Origin: Priapulus caudatus
Taxonomy: Eukaryota; Priapulida; Priapulimorpha; Priapulimorphida; Priapulidae
NCBI RefSeq assembly: GCF_000485595.1
Contig: NW_014577297.1
Span: 77,677-133,614 of the forward strand
DNA: 55,938 nucleotides
Reading direction: 5' to 3'
Shown: positions 25,089-55,938 of the stretch, piece by piece
Position numbering within the stretch: position 1 is the stretch's first letter
Layout of the letters: the number at the start of each line of letters is the position of its first letter
Translations under genes and position numbers: made by a program
Notes under the pieces: model-generated
Database searches by the model: none
What the model was told of the DNA's origin: nothing
What the model saw: only the letters and a program-made list of their open reading frames with translations

Positions 25089-25094
25089 CTATAG

Positions 25095-25671
25095 TATAAT
25101 AGATAGTACACAGTAAGCCTGATAACTAACCTAAATTCTTGTGAACACATGTACCCGTTAGCCATTACTCAGGCTCAATGATGGAAAAGTAAATACAGTC
25201 ACTGGTGCTCAACTAAGGCTATAAGTCTACAGTAACTGTGTGTGTGAGTCTTGAGTAAGACCAATGTAAAGCCAGAGCAAAGGCTAAAGCACACCAAAAC
25301 ACTTGCCTACTTCGATATAGATATGTGAAAGAAATATGATATCTTCAGTGGTAAATGCTCCTGTAATTTCTGGCAGCATACTTATTAGAATTGAGACATA
25401 GTATTAGTAAAATATTGTTATTGTATTAATATATTAGTTAAGCAATCTGAAGATAAGAAGAAGGAAGTACTATAGGGCTAACTAACTTGATAGTTATACA
25501 CCGGTCCCATCCACACTGTATAAGTGTAAGTACTTTGTAAACTAAGTCTAAACATTTACTGCCACGAAATTCCTAATAAATCATAGTAAAAGTACGAAAG
25601 ATTCTACCTGCCTGGCAAAAAAGTTTATTTCTTAACCGGGGAGTATAATTTTCTATGTTTCTATTTTGCAG
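25095..25671. other. Intron or upstream region of ATP5PF
   Basis: No coding exon is visible. A splice acceptor (CTATTTTGCAG at 25661-25671) lies just before the ATP5PF start, so part of this stretch is probably an intron in the 5' untranslated region. Confidence 0.6.
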
Positions 25672-25676
25672 AAAGC

Positions 25677-26591
25677 ATGTTATCAACATCGTTGCCGCAC
25701 CTGCGCCGGTTTGTATGGACACTGGGTAGGCGAAACCTCGGTCTCACAGCCGTAGCTGCACAGACTACTGCCAAGCTTGATCCGATTCAGAAATTATTTG
25801 TCGACAAAATCCGAGAATATGATACAAAAAGCAAGTAAGTATATCAGATTATCAGTATCATAGAAGTTACTCTTTCAGTTAATGCACCTGCATCATGGTC
25901 TTATCTTATATATATACCGCAGTCGTGGATTTCCCAATTTTAAATCATAAGGGTTTCTCACGTTTACACTGTCATTCTGTACAGCTACTCTCGAGCCCAT
26001 CATGAAATCTCAGGATTTCTGATAAGATTATGATAGTTGTATAATTTATGTTAATGCAGGGCTGCAGGAGGGAAGCTAGTTGACCCTTCACCGGAAATTG
26101 AGAAGGAAATGCGTGATGATCAGGAAAAAATTAAGAGGCAGTACTCTGATGGCAAAGACGTTAATCTAGCTGAATTCCCCAGCTTTCAGTTCACAGGTAT
26201 ACTGATATAGTAGCGTTAGGGAGTGTGTCATTATCAGTAGTAGCTAATCTAATAAAAATAAAACCTATACATGTTTGCTTATTACAAATGTTCATATTTA
26301 TTATAAATTAGCATGAAAATATCAATTGAATTCTTTATCTGTTCTTGAAACTACATAAATGGCAGATATAGTGTAAGATACAATGCAATGCATTTTAGTT
26401 TGTGTTGCATTAAAGATATTATTGATCTTTTGATATATTCTTCGCAGATTGCTGGATGAAATGTAATATTTTTTATATGTGAGGTAAAATTCATATTGTT
26501 TTCGTAGTTGAGTTTCATAATTAAGTTTATATTTCATGATTTCTTTCCAGAACCAAGTTTGGATCCAATTAACATGGATGCGAAGAAGTGA
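25677..26591 (+). CDS. ATP5PF: ATP synthase coupling factor 6, mitochondrial
   Basis: Complete CDS in three exons: 25677-25834, 26060-26196, 26551-26591 (336 nt, 111 residues plus TGA). Donors are GTAAGT and GTATAC, acceptors AATGCAG and TTTCCAG; phases 2 and 1 match across both introns. Residues 1-32 are an Arg-rich presequence without acidic residues (LRRFVWTLGRR), typical of mitochondrial import. Residues 34-48, LDPIQKLFVDKIREY, are nearly identical to the vertebrate F6 core, and the exon 2 end EFPSFQFT matches the family's TFPTF-F pattern. Factor 6 is a peripheral-stalk subunit of the F1Fo ATP synthase on the matrix side of the inner membrane. Length agrees with the family (about 108). 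An acceptor 6 bases before the ATG implies an untranslated upstream exon that I cannot place. Confidence 0.97.
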
Positions 26592-26730
26592 GACAATTAC
26601 ACATCCAATCTAGAATAGTTATAACTGAGTCACAAATATGAGCTGTAGGAGCATAATAAGCATTATTTCATAAAAACCTGTGAAGAATATCAATTAATCG
26701 GGTTAATCCCTGCTAAGAATCTGAATTGTA

Positions 26731-26833
26731 ATGAGGTCGATACGTGACTATACGGTGGAAGGTGGTTCACCAAGGCCGTTGCTTCGGTGAACCAATCCTT
26801 GACCAGGTCCGTATAGTCACGTGTCGACCTCAT
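26731..26833 (+). ncRNA. Long hairpin in the ATP5PF 3' untranslated region
   Basis: 26731-26755 pairs with 26809-26833 over 25 positions with one G-U wobble. Inside, GGTTCACC (26764-26771) pairs with GGTGAACC (26785-26792). It lies between the stop codon and the polyadenylation signal, so it would be in the mature transcript. It could equally be a palindromic mobile element remnant. Confidence 0.7.
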
Positions 26834-26864
26834 CACAGGTCGATAACCGTTTTATTATATGGTT

Positions 26865-26870
26865 AATAAA
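26865..26870 (+). promoter_or_regulatory. Polyadenylation signal AATAAA
   Basis: The AATAAA nearest downstream of the ATP5PF stop outside the hairpin, about 275 bases after TGA. Further AATAAA motifs follow in AT-rich DNA, so the actual site is uncertain. Confidence 0.5.
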
Positions 26871-27740
26871 GAAATCAAAAACAAATTGAATGTGTTAGTC
26901 AATAATTTAATTATACATTTAATAAATAAACAATAATACATAAATAAACAATTTAACTAAATAAATAACATACAAATAAATTAATAATATATTTTATCTT
27001 GCTTCTTCTAATTATTTATTTATTACTATTTTATATTTATTATATTATTATTATTTTATAATTAGCTATCTGATTGAGCTGCTAATATGTCGATATAGAA
27101 GCGGTAAAGCTCGATTGGCCGCGCCTCTGCACACACCCACTTTCTNNNNNNNNNNNNNNNNNNNNNNNNNAATCACTAACAACAATCACATCACTTCATG
27201 GACCAGTAGCGATCACATAAAACCGTCGGTGGACCGACACCTCGCATGTTATTCCTCCCGCCTCTGCCGGCGACTGCGCATGCCGCGTCTCTCCTCAGTG
27301 TCCGTATCCGCCGTAGCTTCCGTATCCGCCTGCAGCTTTCGTGTTCCGCCGTGCCAGCGCACGAGCCGAGCGGTCGCGTCCCGGGTACTTTTGCCGTAGT
27401 AAGAGCTGAAAGATTGGCCAGATTCTGTTGAACGTTCGCACTGGTGGAAGTCTCGTAGACGACCTGTCGGCTGTGGCGGCGAAGTAGTAGTGCGGTACCG
27501 TAACCGTAGCCACTCGCCGCCGCCAGGGGGCAGCACGCCAGCAGCTGCGCAGATTTTTATGAGAATTATAGGTTATAGAGAATTTTAATAGAGACTACAA
27601 AGTGAATAGAATGCGAATTGTCATTAAAATAAATTTGCCGTTACTAACATACATTAAACATAATATACGCCGACGTATATGTATGACATCTCGGTTATTA
27701 TACAACCGCGCAGCGGCACATTCGCCGCACGTACAGACTC
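26871..27740. other. Intergenic stretch with gap
   Basis: 26880-27090 is very AT-rich. 27146-27170 is N. 27230-27540 is GC-rich with CpG and could belong to a promoter, but no exon is supportable. Confidence 0.5.
27146..27170. other. Assembly gap (25 N)
   Basis: Run of 25 N. Confidence 0.97.
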
Positions 27741-28010
27741 GCGTAACACACACACACACGCACGACTACGCATAGACTCGCGGTTAGCAGACACACACAC
27801 ACACACAACCCACACACACACACGGCACGTACGTACCGCACGCACGCACGCAACGCACGCGCACACATACACACACACAACACCACCAGCACACACACAC
27901 ACACACCACACACCACACACACACCACGGCAACATCACACACACCATTACCACCATCACACACACACCAACACACACATACGCAAACACACACACACGCA
28001 CACACGCACG
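27741..28010. repeat. CA-rich microsatellite cluster
   Basis: Interrupted CACA, CGCA and CACCA repeats. All open frames here are low-complexity Cys/Val or His/Thr. Confidence 0.9.
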
Positions 28011-28082
28011 CCACCACGAGCTCCAGTGTGTTTCTTACCGAATATTGGCGAGCTCACACAGCCTCCAGTAGCGCTGCTAGTC

Positions 28083-28390
28083 TTCACTGTCATTCATAGC
28101 CTAATAGCTCTCATTAGCTAATAGCTCATTCATAGCTAATAGCTTCATCATAGCTTAATAGCCTCATCATAGCCTAATAGCCCCTCATCATAAGCTAATA
28201 GCTGATTCAAGCTAATTAGCTGCATCATTTAGCTAATAGCTCATCATTAGTTAATAGCTGATCCTAGCCTATAGCCTCATCATAGCTAATACGCTCATCA
28301 TAGCTAATAGCTCATCATAGGCAATTAGCTCATTCATAGCTAATAGCTCAATCATAGCTAAAGCATCATCATAGCTAATCATTAGCTTTC
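28083..28390. repeat. Minisatellite, about 17-bp unit
   Basis: About 18 imperfect copies of a unit close to TAATAGCTCATCATAGC, with one-base indels between units. Confidence 0.92.
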
Positions 28391-28459
28391 TTCCTCTAAA
28401 TGCAGTCCGGCTCTAGTTATTGCCAGGTAATACCCTGGACGTACCGCCTTTCTTTGTCT

Positions 28460-28700
28460 TCGCGATCTAGGCCTTTATCGCGAATCGTCGCGCTGTATTC
28501 CTTCATCGGAATCGGTCGGCCTGTATTCTTTCCACGTAATCATCGGCCTGATATTCCTAGACGGAGTCTGTCGGGCTGTATTTCCCTACAAGAAATTTCT
28601 CGGCTGTATTCTTACACTGAATCGCGTCGGCCGTATTCCTTTACATTGGAATCGCTACGTCTATATATTCGAGAGTGCGAATCGATACGCTTGTATTCAC
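28460..28700. repeat. Degenerate minisatellite, about 30-bp unit
   Basis: Seven or eight loose copies around TCGGCCTGTATTCCTT followed by an ACA-GAATCG-like part. Confidence 0.8.
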
Positions 28701-28749
28701 GCGGCGCGCATTCCTCTAACCCGTTGGTAGTTAGTATATGTTTACATTG

Positions 28750-29150
28750 GTGAGGACTTTCTCTGTGTGTTGTTATATGAATAATTCAAGAGTACATAAG
28801 CGGCGGATCTCCCATTAGATGTACTCATGATGTATATATATATTTATATATTATATGTGTTCAATAGCTAATATTCCTCCATATATAAAGTATTATAGTT
28901 TAATATTCTTTTATAAAGGCAATTAGTTTAGCTCTTGTGTTTATATGATACTATATATATATATATATTATATATATACTAAATAATATATACTATATAT
29001 ATATATATTTACCTGTGGCGCGTGTCTGTGCTTGCGCCAGGTTCCCGTCTTGCCTTGGCCGGTGCTACTGTATCAGGTATCTTCCGCGTTCGTTCGTCTG
29101 CCAGGCCTAGTGCGGTTCGCGTCGCAAATGACACGGTCTTCATATATACC
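28750..29150. other. AT-rich stretch
   Basis: Contains TATATA runs at 28828-28850 and 28948-29010. No gene was seen. Confidence 0.5.
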
Positions 29151-29159
29151 GCCTCACTG

Positions 29160-29640
29160 TATCAGGACGCCACGCCACGCACGCACGCACGCACCGCCTC
29201 CAGAACAGGTAACGTAACGGCGAACCAGAAATTCCCGTTATTGCCTTTCTTCTTTCATTTTACATGTTCATTTGCTTGCGTATCAGTAGCCTCATCGTGT
29301 GCGTGCGTGGCGTGGTGGCGTGCGTGCTGTGCGTGCGGGCGCTGCCGTGCTTGCTGTGAGTGCGTACGTGGTTGCGTGCGTGCGTGCGTCGTGATGTGCT
29401 GTGCAGTCGCCGTTGCGTGCGTGCGTACGTGCGCTGCTCAGCAGTGCCGCTCGGGAACTCGCATGCGGCCGGTGTGGGGTGTGCAGTCGCGTGCGTACGT
29501 GCGTGCTCGCGTCGCGTGCTCGCGTGCGAGGTGCGTCGCGTTGCGTGCGCTGCGTGCGTGGGTGCGTCCGTGCGTCGCCGCGTAACGTGCGTGTGTGCGC
29601 TGGGTGCCGTGCGTGGTGTGCGTCTGCGTGCGTTGTATTC
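29160..29640. repeat. CGTG/GCGTGC-rich repeat tract
   Basis: Strongly interrupted CGTGCGTG repeats. Cys/Ala/Arg-rich frames through it are produced by the repeat. Confidence 0.8.
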
Positions 29641-30185
29641 GCATGTTGGCCTCTTCTCGCAGACTGCTGCCTCCCACCACCACGTAACGTGTCAGCTACG
29701 AATCATGACGTCACAAAAATGTTTTGCTCGGGCCAAACATCTTACATCTACAGTTCTCTGATCGACGCGCCTGTTTTGCCATCTAGACGAGCTGGACAGG
29801 ATCAACAAGCCTCGAAACTCGAAATGAATTTATAATAAAATAAAATAAAAAAATACCTAAAAGAATCTGAGTGGCGGCACGCAAGCCAATAAATGAGTCG
29901 CCCCTAGTACATTAAAACGCACAAAAGTATACATATACATTAGGATTAATACTGTTTAGGCGTTGGGAGGTGATTTTCCGATCGATATTCGCGTACGATC
30001 GATCGGATTACACATGGGCGGCGCGCGCGTACCATCTACTATTTAAAGCGACTACTTCATTGTGTGTTCGTTGCGCTCGGACATACAAAAACTCGCCTCG
30101 CATGGCCACAGCACGACAAATCCAGGTTGCGCCCAATTTTACTCATTTCGCAGCTACGACACACACATTATATTATAATTATATA
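29641..30185. other. Stretch without a recognised gene
   Basis: Unique sequence. No exon or repeat was identified. Confidence 0.4.
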
Positions 30186-30189
30186 TATA

Positions 30190-30400
30190 ATATATATATA
30201 TGTGTGTGTGTGTGTGCTGTGTGTGTGTGTGTGTGTGATGTGTGTGTGATGGTGTGTGCCTGTGTGAACTGTGTTATGGTGCCGCACTTGTGTTGTGTGT
30301 GTGTGGTGTGTGCTGTGTGTCGTGTGTGTATGCTGTGTGTTGTGTGTGTGTGGTGCTGTTGTGTGGTGTGTGTGTGTGTGTGTGTGTGTGCCTCGCGCGT
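30190..30400. repeat. GT microsatellite, interrupted
   Basis: Imperfect (TG)n with CTG and GTG interruptions. Confidence 0.95.
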
Positions 30401-30483
30401 GCGTGGCGTGAAGGTATAGAATACGATATACTGGTCGATATTGCAGCAAGGGGCCTTCCGTTCCTATCTGTGATGCTAGTTTC

Positions 30484-30622
30484 TCCTTCTCTCTCTCTCC
30501 CTCTCTCTCTCTTCCCTCCCTTCTCTCTCTCTCTCCTCTTCTCTCACTCTCTCTTCCCTCTCTCCTATCTCTTCTCCTCGCTCTCTTCTTCCCTATCTTT
30601 TCTTCTCCTCTTTCCCTCTCTC

Positions 30623-30658
<36 letters not shown>

Positions 30659-30988
30659 GCCTCTTCTCTCTCTCCCCCCTCTTCTCTCTCCCCTCTCTCT
30701 CTCTCTCTCTCTTTCTTTATCTCCCTCTCTCTCTTTTTTTTATCTCCCTCTCTCTCTTTCTCTTATCTCCCTCTCTCTCTCTTCTTTCTTTTCTCTCTCT
30801 CTCGGGCTCTCTCTCTCTCCCTCTTCTCTCTCTCCCCTCTCCTCTCTCACCTCTCTCCTCCTCTCTCCTCTCTCTTCTCTCTCCCGTTCTCTCTTCCCCC
30901 CCTCTCTCTCTCGCTCTCTATTTCTTACTTTACTCTCCCTCTCTCTCTCTCCCCCCCTCTCCTCTCTCGCTTCTCTCTCTCCCTTCTC

Positions 30989-31028
<40 letters not shown>

Positions 31029-31085
31029 TCTCATCTCTCTCTCTCTCTATATATATAATATATATTATATATTAAATATAATATA
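30484..31085. repeat. CT-rich microsatellite followed by AT tract
   Basis: About 560 bp of interrupted (CT)n, then TATATA to 31085. A Ser/Leu-rich frame of more than 250 codons is a repeat artefact. Confidence 0.95.
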
Positions 31086-31437
31086 TATGTGACAGTCCCT
31101 CGAATTCGTCATCTCGCTGTGTGCGTCAGGATTTTGTGCATGCCCCAACAAAATGTGCGCTGAACCGACGCCAATGAATGCTGACGACGCCAGAAGGACG
31201 CCAGAAGGACGCCAGGACACGCGCCACAAGCGCGCGGACCAACGCCAGGAACACGCGGAGCACACGCGTGGTATTCGGTATGCTTCGTCGCCTGAAGGTA
31301 GCGAAACACCTACGTGCTTCTAACGCATGTCCAGCGAACATGCAGCCGAATATGCGGCGTGCTGAATGAGTGCCTGAACGAGTCTGTAGCGCACTCCCAG
31401 CGTTCTTCTAGCGATGTACGCAGCGTGTAGCCATGGG

Positions 31438-31445
31438 TATATAAA
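31438..31445 (+). promoter_or_regulatory. TATA box of the Harbinger relic
   Basis: TATATAAA, with GC-rich DNA around it, about 100 bp upstream of ATG 31543 at the start of the relic's reading frame. Confidence 0.4.
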
Positions 31446-31542
31446 CGGGTCCCCGCCCCACCTCCTCATCATCACTTCGTCCCCGACCCTCATGGGTGAG
31501 ACAGAGGTTCCTGCTGATCGTGTCTAAAGAACCACATCAAAG

Positions 31543-32075
31543 ATGGAGGATCCCGATCAGGCTGCGACTACAATACGAAATCGCGGGTTCTCCAACATCA
31601 GCCAGAACCTCATAGCGAACTGGCCACTTTTTTTCACCAAGTTCCATGTCAGAGCTAAGGAGAAAGAGAAGACGGTCAACGGAGGTTCTGCCGGCACTTC
31701 TGACGTGCGATTCGGTAGGCGACGATCAGTTTGGCTGTATGACAGTACTTGTTGAACTCCGTAATCGAGACCCCCCCCCCCCCCCCCCCCCGCCCCCTCC
31801 CCCCCCCCCCCCGCCCCCCCCCCCCCCCCCCCCCCCCCCTGGCAGCCTTCAATGAACTTCATGGCGGATGCCCCGAGATGTTGACGAGGCTGCTAACCAG
31901 AAATGGGTCCGAGGATCACCAGCCAGAATACAACCTACAGAGAGGCCCTCGACCCTGGCCTGAAACTTGCCCTCACTCTGCGGCATCTTGCCTCTGGGAC
32001 CAAGTATCACTCAATGTCCTATGGGTGGAGGGTGCCCCACAACACCATATCCCTGACCTGTTCGTTCGCTGACCT
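31543..32075 (+). pseudogene. Broken PIF/Harbinger-type transposase
   Basis: Pieces of one transposase lie in order but in different frames. The first part opens at ATG 31543. KRRSTEVLPALL and VLVELRNRD (about 31665-31770) resemble the N-terminal RRS...EL...D part of Harbinger transposases. A poly-C tract follows. AFNELHGGCPEMLTRLLTR is then followed in another frame by YREALDPGLKLALTLRHLAS and YGWRVPHNTISL (to about 32060), the characteristic region before the catalytic domain. The DDE catalytic part is absent; after about 32065 the sequence turns into CGCGGTGCATTCG-type noncoding DNA. It is dead as a gene, probably a 1.3-kb internally deleted element (31090-32380). Confidence 0.85.
31771..31839. 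repeat. Poly-C tract inside transposase relic
   Basis: 69 bases, all C except a few G and T interruptions, placed between two segments of the transposase coding sequence. Confidence 0.97.
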
Positions 32076-32389
32076 GACCGTTCGCTGGTTGTGCGTTGAA
32101 GGCGCGGTGCATTCGCGGTGCATGCGCGGACCATTCGTTCTGTGCGCTAGCAACACTCTTTGCATTCGTTGGATTTTTTAACATGTGCCCCCTGTATACG
32201 CTCTGTATGCGCCCTGTATACCACGCGCAGCGCGCTAGCAACACGCTGTGCATTCGTTGTCAACTCGCTAGCTTCTCCCAAATCCTGACAAAAGTTGGGC
32301 GCACAACGACGCACTGATCTTATTATCCATTTATTGATTAATTTTCAATGCGCGGGCCGTTCGTAGCGTATGTGTGACTGGGCCAGAAT

Positions 32390-33221
32390 TACTCTTGATC
32401 ATGCGCATGCTCTTGCGTGATAAAAATTCTATAAAAAAATTATTAAGCATAGAAGTATATATATACATACATAATGTAAACGATCCGTGTTCGAAACAGG
32501 GATGTCGTCAAATAGAAAAAAAGATTCGTCAAAATGAATCTAAAATACTTATTGTATAGGGTCTGACATTGCTGACGTGTCTGATACTGCTGGCCGTGCT
32601 CGATACTTGCTCGGCCCACAGATGGCAGCACAGTGACATCGATGAATCGCGAGAATCGTTAGCGCGTCACGTGATCGCTGACGTTTGCTGCTTGGAAACG
32701 CAATGTTTCTAGACGACCAGGTGTGCGTAGCCCAGGTGTTTTCATCATCATGTCGGAGCCGCTGCGCGTCTGCTGCCGCTGCTGACGGGAGGAAGCTGTA
32801 ACACGGCGAGCATACTCGTCTGCTGCGACGGAAATCCGCGGGCTTTACCGCACACGCCATTGACGGCAGTTGTCGAGAAGGCGGAATCTACGGTGCGAGC
32901 GTGATCAACGGCGCCGTGGGATTAGAGAGAGAGAGAGGGATCGACGTGAGTGTGTTGGTTGGCTGGCGGAGTAACATCGGCGAGTTATAGGTTCTACACG
33001 CTGCCGTGCGTAATGGTGCAAGCGTAGCTCGCGCGCTAGAATCGACCGAGCCTCGACCGACGGGGAGGAAGAGGAGGAGGCGACACGTGTGCTAGCTTAA
33101 GCCGCCGGGGTTTTTGCTCTAGTGCAATCGATCAGACGGGGGTCCGCCGCCGTTGCCGCGCCGCCCGGGCCCTCCCGACCGTCGCCACCGATCCCACGAT
33201 GTGATCGCACCGGAGGAGGAA
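32390..33221 (+). promoter_or_regulatory. Presumed promoter and 5' untranslated region of the TEAD-motif gene
   Basis: The sequence changes from AT-rich (to about 32560) to GC- and CpG-rich (about 32860-33350), as in a CpG-type promoter. No TATA box is obvious. The transcription start cannot be placed from sequence alone. Confidence 0.5.
33199..33204 (+). promoter_or_regulatory. Start-stop upstream ORF (ATGTGA)
   Basis: ATG directly followed by TGA, 17 bases before the main ATG at 33222, in the context CCCACGATGTGA. Such elements can stall ribosomes just upstream of the main start. Whether it is transcribed is unknown. Confidence 0.4.
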
Positions 33222-54893
<21,672 letters not shown>

Positions 54894-54943
54894 GTGAGTA
54901 GATTTACATTCGATTATAAGCCGCGTTTTATTCACACGTAGCA

Positions 54944-55142
54944 AGAAATCCGGTATTTAGCGTTCACACGAGGCAAAACGCGCGGTCCAAATATAGCGCC
55001 CGGTCCAAGAAATACGAACAGATCCGCGTATATTGATGTAAATACGCGCTTCCAGACCCCGAATAATTTGTGGTGCTCGAGAAATACCGCGATCTCTTGG
55101 ACCGCGCATTTCCTTGTGTGAACGCTAAATACCATATTTCTG
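54944..55142. mobile_element. Inverted-repeat element in intron 4
   Basis: GGTATTTAGCGTTCACAC (about 54952) and GTGTGAACGCTAAATACC (about 55115) bound a GC-rich core with internal palindromes. Related AAATACCGTATTTC motifs recur at about 55309 and 55478, so further copies or fragments follow to about 55520. Confidence 0.8.
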
Positions 55143-55574
55143 AAGCGCGTATTTTATAGACTGGTCCGCGCTGCGACAGTCCAGTGTAACGCGAGTGGAA
55201 ACTGTCGAGCGCGCGACCAGTCTACGTATTTTATCGCGCAGTTGGTGCGTATTGCCATTGTTTATTTCGCATTGTTCACTTGATTGTTTAAAAGCGGCTC
55301 GCAGCTCGCAAATACCGTATTTCTGGAGCCGCGAATCAGCGCTGTGAACGCTCGCCCAAACTCCACGACAGATGGCGCTCTCGTGCTCATGGCTCAATCT
55401 ACCTGAGTGTGCGAAGGGGACGCTGCATGCAGTTGCGCTCGGCCGCGCGTAATTTGTCTCAGATTCGGTATTTCGCAAATACCGTATTTCATAAATACGA
55501 GGTCTCGTGTGAACGAGGCTAATATCTACGGGTACAATGCAGTGTGAGCACGTGCCCTCATCGCTCACCATCAT

Positions 55575-55576
<2 letters not shown>

Positions 55577-55634
<58 letters not shown>

Positions 55635-55733
55635 TTTTCTCCCTTTACCCTTACCTTTCTTCTCTCTTTCCTGCTTTCTCTCCATCTACGCCTTCTCTTT
55701 TCATTTCTTTCTTTATCTCTCTATCTCTCTCTT

Positions 55734-55788
<55 letters not shown>

Positions 55789-55790
55789 TG
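55577..55790. repeat. CT microsatellites
   Basis: (CT)n at 55577-55630 and 55736-55785 with TTCT-rich DNA between. 55800-55938 has no supported feature. Confidence 0.95.
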
Positions 55791-55938
55791 CCCGCGCGCG
55801 CCACGCGTTCTCTCCACCTCTAATTTATAGAGCTATTTCTGCACTCTTTTTCCTATACAAATACGCATTCGTCATGGAAGAGATGCGTGATGCACGCAAA
55901 CACATTCCAGGACTGAAGTCCGATATGTACATACGTAT

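Larger units (their letters stand above)
31090..32380. mobile_element. Harbinger-type DNA transposon relic
   Basis: Bounds are approximate: left beside the AT tract at 31086, right near GTGTGACTGGGCC (about 32370). The left part has tandem GACGCCAGAAG units (31187-31220). I could not establish terminal inverted repeats or the expected 3-bp target duplication. Confidence 0.6.

Noticed and set aside
30242-31075. Ser/Leu-rich frame of about 277 codons
   Set aside because: Produced by GT and CT microsatellites.
55874-55938. Possible next exon of the TEAD-motif gene (MEEMRDARKHIPG...)
   Set aside because: No adequate acceptor in phase 2 is visible before the window ends.

Overview
This is nuclear DNA of a multicellular animal. 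Coding is split by GT-AG introns, intergenic and intronic DNA is dominated by simple-sequence repeats, minisatellites and short inverted-repeat transposons, and the recognisable proteins are animal families: mitochondrial ATP synthase coupling factor 6, cytosolic sulfotransferase, PIF/Harbinger transposase and a protein with a YAP/FAM181-type TEAD-binding motif. Scattered CCCTAA/TTAGGG runs fit a TTAGGG-telomere lineage. A marine invertebrate is likely, but I cannot name the species. Three runs of N mark assembly gaps (13378-13518, 27146-27170, 40929-40938), and many repeat copies differ by dense one-base indels, as in incompletely polished long-read sequence.

Layout. 1-14700 is an approximately 7-8 kb tandem duplication without a supportable gene; each copy carries a CT-rich 29-bp minisatellite, a CGCA tract, a GC-rich 29-bp minisatellite and a 36-bp minisatellite. 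14700-25670 is AT-richer and full of MITE-like elements, several with readable target-site duplications, one inserted inside another. 25677-26591 is a complete three-exon ATP5PF gene. 26900-31090 is microsatellite and minisatellite DNA. 31090-32380 is a dead Harbinger transposon whose transposase is broken by a poly-C tract and a frameshift.

33222 to beyond the right edge holds the main gene: four coding exons (33222-33347, 39709-40588, 51746-51880, 54728-54893), all + strand with matching intron phases, 435 codons so far and open at the 3' side. Exon 3 encodes a close match to the TEAD-binding omega-loop of YAP and FAM181; exon 4 encodes an LxxLF helix like that of YAP, but the two lie in the opposite order to YAP. 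Intron 1 starts with a 3-kb minisatellite built from the splice-donor sequence itself. Intron 2 contains antisense exons of a sulfotransferase, with its C-terminal exon in opposite orientation inside a 640-bp segment bounded by inverted repeats and touching an assembly gap.

There is no operon-like cooperation between these genes. The relations visible are nesting (sulfotransferase relic in an intron) and a possible divergent gene start at 21441 upstream of ATP5PF.
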